The position numbers and the translations under genes are program-made. The notes below the pieces were generated by a model, which had not been told where the DNA came from, made no database searches, and saw nothing but the letters and a program-made list of their open reading frames with translations. DNA of 63,576 nucleotides from Vulcanimicrobiota bacterium (lineage in GTDB: Bacteria; Vulcanimicrobiota; JAJTBE01), in the NCBI GenBank assembly GCA_021107945.1, contig JAIORV010000007.1, positions 1 to 63,576 of the forward strand, written 5' to 3'. Of the stretch, positions 60,001 through 63,576 are shown in pieces; the stretch's first letter is position 1, and each line of letters starts with the position of its first letter.

Positions 60001-61272
60001 TTGAGAAAAGAGAGATTCAGTAAGTGGTTGTTTCTTTGTCTGATTCCTATTATTCTCCTGACCGTCGGGCTCATTGCCGGCTGTACAACAGGAGGGGATG
60101 ATATTACAGACGAGGTTGAACCTTCAAGGGTAAAATCCTGGACGGTACTGGTCTATCTGTGTGCCGATAATGATCTGTATTATGAGGGTTGGACTGACAT
60201 GAATGAGATGGAGAAAGTCGGCTCTACGGATTCGGTAAACATAGTTGTACAGTTTGACCAGAATCCGGAGTTTAGTTCTGATTACAACTTCGGGGAGAAG
60301 GGTTGCGGAAGATACATAATGACTCGCAATCCCCAGAACGAGATAGGAGAGGTTACATCTCCGCAGGTTGAATGGCTTGGAGATGTCAACTCAGGTGATC
60401 CTGACACACTCGTAAATTTTGTAAAATGGGGAATGAAGAATTACCCGGCAAACAAATATGCAGTTATTTTATGGAATCATGGAGCCGGTTGGAGAGCAAA
60501 GGGCGCAAGAACGAGAGCTATCAAGGGCATTTGCTATGATAGTGAATATAACGACCATATAAGCGAATACGAATTAAAACAGGCATTTGATCAGATAAGA
60601 GAAAACTACGGTCAAAAAGTTGAGTTTATTGGAATGGACGCCTGCCTGATGGGTATGGTTGAAGTTGCATATGATGTCCAGGACGCTGGAAAATGGTTAG
60701 TAGCATCTTCCGAGACAGTACCGGGAACCGGGTGGCCTTATGACTACTTCCTGGCGGACCTCAGAGAAGACCCCGCTATGAGCGGACAAGACCTGGCAAG
60801 AACGGTAGTAACAAGATATAAACAGTATTATGATGACAACTCTGTAACAACTACTGACATTGCAGCAACAAGTCTTGACAGGATAAACACTGTTGTAACC
60901 GCTGTGAATAACTTTGCAGATGATGCAGTGACCAAAATTGATGCGGAGAAAGACAATTTGCTTACTGCCCAGACAGAGGCACAGCATATGTCATATTCTG
61001 ATTTCGTTGACATTAACGATTTCATGTACCAGGTGACACAAAACGTTACCGATACAGGACTTACAGGCTTGGCAACCAACGTTATGGGTGCTCTGGAAAC
61101 TACGGTTGTATATGAGTATCACGGCGCTTCTCTTGCCACCAACACCGGAGGACTTTCAATCTGGCTTCCGGACTTGAACTTCTATTCCACATACGTCACC
61201 AGTTACACCGCATTACCTTTCGCAGAGGACACGGAATGGCCCGAATTCCTCCAGGTACTGCTTGCAAACTGA
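60001..61272 (+). CDS. clostripain-like (peptidase C11) lipoprotein protease
   Basis: 423 residues from a TTG start with AAAGGAG eight bases upstream. The lipoprotein signal ends LIAGC with the lipidated Cys at 28. A caspase-fold C11 peptidase follows: VLVYLCADNDL, the catalytic His in VILWNHGAGWR (about 160) and the catalytic Cys in FIGMDACLMGMVEVAY (about 213). C11 enzymes cleave after Arg or Lys and often self-process. Anchored to the cell surface, it would degrade external proteins or mature surface proteins. It is followed by a clear terminator. Confidence 0.93.
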   Translation: MRKERFSKWLFLCLIPIILLTVGLIAGCTTGGDDITDEVEPSRVKSWTVLVYLCADNDLYYEGWTDMNEMEKVGSTDSVNIVVQFDQNPEFSSDYNFGEKGCGRYIMTRNPQNEIGEVTSPQVEWLGDVNSGDPDTLVNFVKWGMKNYPANKYAVILWNHGAGWRAKGARTRAIKGICYDSEYNDHISEYELKQAFDQIRENYGQKVEFIGMDACLMGMVEVAYDVQDAGKWLVASSETVPGTGWPYDYFLADLREDPAMSGQDLARTVVTRYKQYYDDNSVTTTDIAATSLDRINTVVTAVNNFADDAVTKIDAEKDNLLTAQTEAQHMSYSDFVDINDFMYQVTQNVTDTGLTGLATNVMGALETTVVYEYHGASLATNTGGLSIWLPDLNFYSTYVTSYTALPFAEDTEWPEFLQVLLAN

Positions 61273-61300
61273 TAATCAAACAATCAATTGAAATAAATCA

Positions 61301-61327
61301 GGGGTGGACACAAGTCCACCCCTTTTA
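61301..61327 (+). terminator. rho-independent terminator after the C11 protease
   Basis: GGGGTGGAC, the loop ACAA and GTCCACCCC form a perfect 9-bp stem followed by TTTTACTTT, 29 bases after the stop. On the other strand it lies after thrS and could also end that transcript, although the T-run there is poor. Confidence 0.85.
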
Positions 61328-61383
61328 CTTTCGGATTATATATTACAGTTATGTGGTAAAATAACAACCACTAATAACTGGAA

Positions 61384-63306
61384 TTAATTCTTCTTCTCAA
61401 CTCGCTCCCTGAGTATGTCAATAAGGCGATGAATATCCATTGCTCCCAGGTCGCCCTGCTTGCGTTCCCGAACCGCTATCTTTTGCTCCTCGATTTCATT
61501 ATCGCCTATGATGAGCATGTACGGAACCTTTTGGATCTGTGCCTCTCTGATTTTGAAGCCTGTCTTTTCTCTGCGCTTATCAACTTTAGCCCGGAAATTT
61601 TCATTTTTCAGTTGTTTCGCCACCTGGTCGGCATACTCAATATGCCTGTCGGCGATGGGCAGAACCATGACCTGTACGGGGGAAAGCCATGCTGGGAATG
61701 CTCCTCCGTAGTGCTCCACAAGACATCCGAAGAATCTCTCCAGAGATCCCATCAAAGCACGGTGAACCATGAAGCATCGATGTTCCTGTCCGTCTGCTCC
61801 GATGTAATTGACATCAAACTTCTTTGAAAGGTTGAAATCAAACTGAATTGTGGGTCCCTGCCAGTGTCTTCCGAGAGCGTCCTTGAGCTTGATATCAATC
61901 TTGGGTCCGTAAAATACGGCTCCACCCTCGTCAATTGTGAACGGAAGTTCTTGCTCGTTGAGGGCTTTCCTCAGAGTATCTTCTGCAGTATCCCACTCCT
62001 GGGATGTTCCGGCAAATTTCACCGGTCTGGTTGCGAGGAATATATCATATTCACTAAATCCAAATGATTCGATAATAAATATGGCAAATTTCACACAATT
62101 GATCATTTCTTCCTTGAGTTGATCGGGCGTACAGAATATGTGAGCGTCGTCCTGTGTAAAACCTCTCACGCGCAGAAGTCCGTGCAAGACGCCTGAGCGC
62201 TCGTATCGATAAACAGTGCCAAGTTCCGCCCACCTCAGGGGTAAATCCCTGTATGAGTGAATCTTTGTTTTATATATCAATATATGGAAGGGGCAGTTCA
62301 TGGGCTTGAGGATATATTCCTGTCCGTCGATTTCCAGGGGAGAATACATGTTTTCCCTGTAGAAGTCGAGATGTCCCGATGTTTCCCAGAGATGCGCCCG
62401 GGCAATATGCGGAGTATAGACCAGATCATATTCACGTTTGAGATGCTCTTCCTTCCAGAATGTTTCTATGATATGTCGAATAAGTCCGCCGTTGGGGTGC
62501 CAGTATGCAAGTCCCGGTCCTCCGTCATCCTGGAAGCTGAAGAGATCCAACTCTTTGCCCAGTTTCCTGTGGTCTCTGCGTTTTGCCTCCGCCAGGTTTT
62601 TCAGGTGTTGATCAAGCTCTTCTTTATTATTGAAGGCTGTTCCATAAATCCGCTGAAGCATTTTGTTCTTCTCGTCGCCCCGCCAGTAAGCTCCGGCCAC
62701 ATCAAGCAGTTTATATGACTTTATCTTGCTTGTTGAGGGTATATGGGGACCACGACATAGATCCACAAAATCTCCCGATTTATAGACTGAGACGGTTTCC
62801 ACTTTCTCATTTTTGACAAGATCCTCGATAAGCTCAACTTTGTAAGTTTCACCCATATCCCTGAACATCTTTATGGCATCATCAACTGTGAGAATCTGTT
62901 TTTCGAATGAATGATTTTCCTTGATTATCTTTTTTATTTCCTTCTCGATCTTGGGCAGATCCTCGGGAGTAAAAGGCTCATCTCTGTCAAAATCATAATA
63001 GAATCCGTTTTCAATTGACGGTCCTATTGTGACCTGCACATCGGGGAAGAGTCTTTTGACTGCCGCCGCCATAATATGAGATGTGCTGTGTCTGAGGATT
63101 TCCAGCCCCTCGGGTGTATCCGCTGTTAGTATTTCTATATCAACATCCTGAGTGATGGGAGTGTTCATATCCACCAATTTTCCATCAATCCTGGCGACAA
63201 TCGCTTTTCTTGCCAGCTTTTTGTCGAAAGCTTTTACCGCATCTGTCATGCTAATCCCCGGTTCCATTTCCCTCTCTTTTTCCCGATACAATACCCTGAC
63301 GCTCAT
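61384..63306 (-). CDS. thrS: threonyl-tRNA synthetase
   Basis: 640 residues, full length for ThrRS. Domains in order are a TGS domain (about 1-62), an editing/SAD domain with HSTSH (about 73-77) and the class II core, in which PMNCPFH carries the zinc Cys and motif 2 is RYERSGVLHGLLRVRGFTQDD. The C-terminal anticodon-binding domain contains PVQVMVLPIADRHIEYADQV. It charges tRNA-Thr and removes mischarged Ser. The start follows GAAGGAGG. No T-box leader is evident in the 270 bases upstream. Confidence 0.97.
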   Translation of the reverse strand: MSVRVLYREKEREMEPGISMTDAVKAFDKKLARKAIVARIDGKLVDMNTPITQDVDIEILTADTPEGLEILRHSTSHIMAAAVKRLFPDVQVTIGPSIENGFYYDFDRDEPFTPEDLPKIEKEIKKIIKENHSFEKQILTVDDAIKMFRDMGETYKVELIEDLVKNEKVETVSVYKSGDFVDLCRGPHIPSTSKIKSYKLLDVAGAYWRGDEKNKMLQRIYGTAFNNKEELDQHLKNLAEAKRRDHRKLGKELDLFSFQDDGGPGLAYWHPNGGLIRHIIETFWKEEHLKREYDLVYTPHIARAHLWETSGHLDFYRENMYSPLEIDGQEYILKPMNCPFHILIYKTKIHSYRDLPLRWAELGTVYRYERSGVLHGLLRVRGFTQDDAHIFCTPDQLKEEMINCVKFAIFIIESFGFSEYDIFLATRPVKFAGTSQEWDTAEDTLRKALNEQELPFTIDEGGAVFYGPKIDIKLKDALGRHWQGPTIQFDFNLSKKFDVNYIGADGQEHRCFMVHRALMGSLERFFGCLVEHYGGAFPAWLSPVQVMVLPIADRHIEYADQVAKQLKNENFRAKVDKRREKTGFKIREAQIQKVPYMLIIGDNEIEEQKIAVRERKQGDLGAMDIHRLIDILRERVEKKN

Positions 63307-63345
63307 ATATAATCCTCCTTCTCAGTAGTGTCTAATTCAAAAAGC

Positions 63346-63372
63346 TTTATACTACAGATTTCATCAGTTCAA
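63346..63372 (-). promoter_or_regulatory. promoter candidate for thrS
   Basis: On the minus strand TTGAAC, a 15-base spacer and TATAAA lie about 40 bases before the thrS start. The spacer is short. A TTGACA is also present further upstream (complement at 63478-63483) without a convincing -10. Confidence 0.35.
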
Positions 63373-63560
63373 TTTTTCCTTATCATGCTTAGCAAATTCA
63401 AGATTATACTTCTTTAGATAAGATGAGTACTTCTTAGATTTCGCACGCCTGACATCTTTTAATTAAATCACTCAATTTGTCAAAAAAGCGATTGAATTAC
63501 TATCTTTAATTGCCTTATAACCTTATGTCATAATATTTATATACTTTTCGAGTTTTTAAG

Positions 63561-63576
63561 ACAACACCCGATTTCA
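63561..63576. repeat. start of a palindromic repeat cut by the window edge
   Basis: ACAACACCCGATTTCA matches, with one base missing, the first half of the hairpin at 33641-33656. The rest lies outside the window. Confidence 0.5.

Noticed and set aside
63307-63576. T-box leader upstream of thrS
   Set aside because: No T-box core (TGGNACCGCG-like) or terminator pair is visible in the available upstream sequence.

Overview
The window looks like a chromosome segment of an uncultivated, anaerobic or oxygen-limited bacterium. Evidence for this is an oxygen-sensitive class III ribonucleotide reductase with its activase (nrdD/nrdG), two cobalamin-binding-type radical SAM proteins, ferredoxin-domain oxidoreductases and a rubrerythrin-like ferritin. 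Base composition is moderate. Genes are well spaced, and the gaps are packed with dispersed palindromic and MITE-like repeats. I cannot assign a phylum with confidence. A short GDRVxLxG leader in two unrelated proteins may be a lineage signature, but that is inference.

Layout. 1-3.9 kb: a MarR regulator, QueD (queuosine/pterin) and two tandem GDP-deoxymannose-reductase-like epimerases. 4.0-7.8 kb (minus): a probable operon of a sigma factor with an 8-cysteine N-terminal cluster, two KaiC-like ATPases and a polytopic membrane protein. 8.1-12.2 kb (plus): an 864-residue helical-repeat protein, YebC and RuvC. 12.2-14.5 kb: a MITE-like element and a coupled ATPase/partner pair resembling an anti-phage module. 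14.8-20.7 kb: a PPC-domain protein, then a PreT-PreA-like oxidoreductase pair whose PreT-like subunit has a long acidic tail with 45-bp tandem repeats, then split transketolase. 21-24 kb: a tandem duplication of membrane-anchored SGNH hydrolases. 24-26.8 kb: an amidinotransferase-like enzyme and a radical SAM protein.

27.6-32.8 kb: a type IV pilus/pseudopilin minor-subunit cluster with two PilX/DUF4900-like paralogues around PilV- and PilW-like prepilins. 32.9-35.2 kb: an accessory islet with HicAB, a hairpin cluster, a decayed tyrosine recombinase, a HEPN protein and a second full-length MITE-like copy. 35.2-38.8 kb (minus): a PAS histidine kinase translationally coupled to a radical SAM protein. 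39-44 kb: an amidohydrolase, phosphofructokinase with unusual active-site residues, a FtsB/DivIC-like protein with an S1 protein, an esterase and a SpoIIAA-like protein. 44-48.5 kb: a repeat field, a Nudix hydrolase, and an SMC/RecF-like ATPase preceded by an overlapping 64-residue protein. 48.7-52.7 kb (minus): a phospholipase D family protein, a ferritin-like protein, YjbQ and two small paralogous membrane proteins. 53-59.4 kb: an aldo/keto reductase-ferredoxin protein interrupted in frame by repeat DNA, nrdD with a small upstream ORF, nrdG, and convergent FdrA. 60-63.3 kb: a clostripain-type lipoprotein protease and ThrRS.

Repeat DNA is the dominant unusual feature. It includes a 271-bp inverted-repeat element family, short hairpins, a GCGGGTTTAAAAACCCGC palindrome and many degenerate intergenic blocks. 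It extends reading frames (QueD, transketolase C subunit, an epimerase), supplies a stop codon to another gene and has entered one coding sequence. Function calls rest on motifs and recalled family features; no database search was run.
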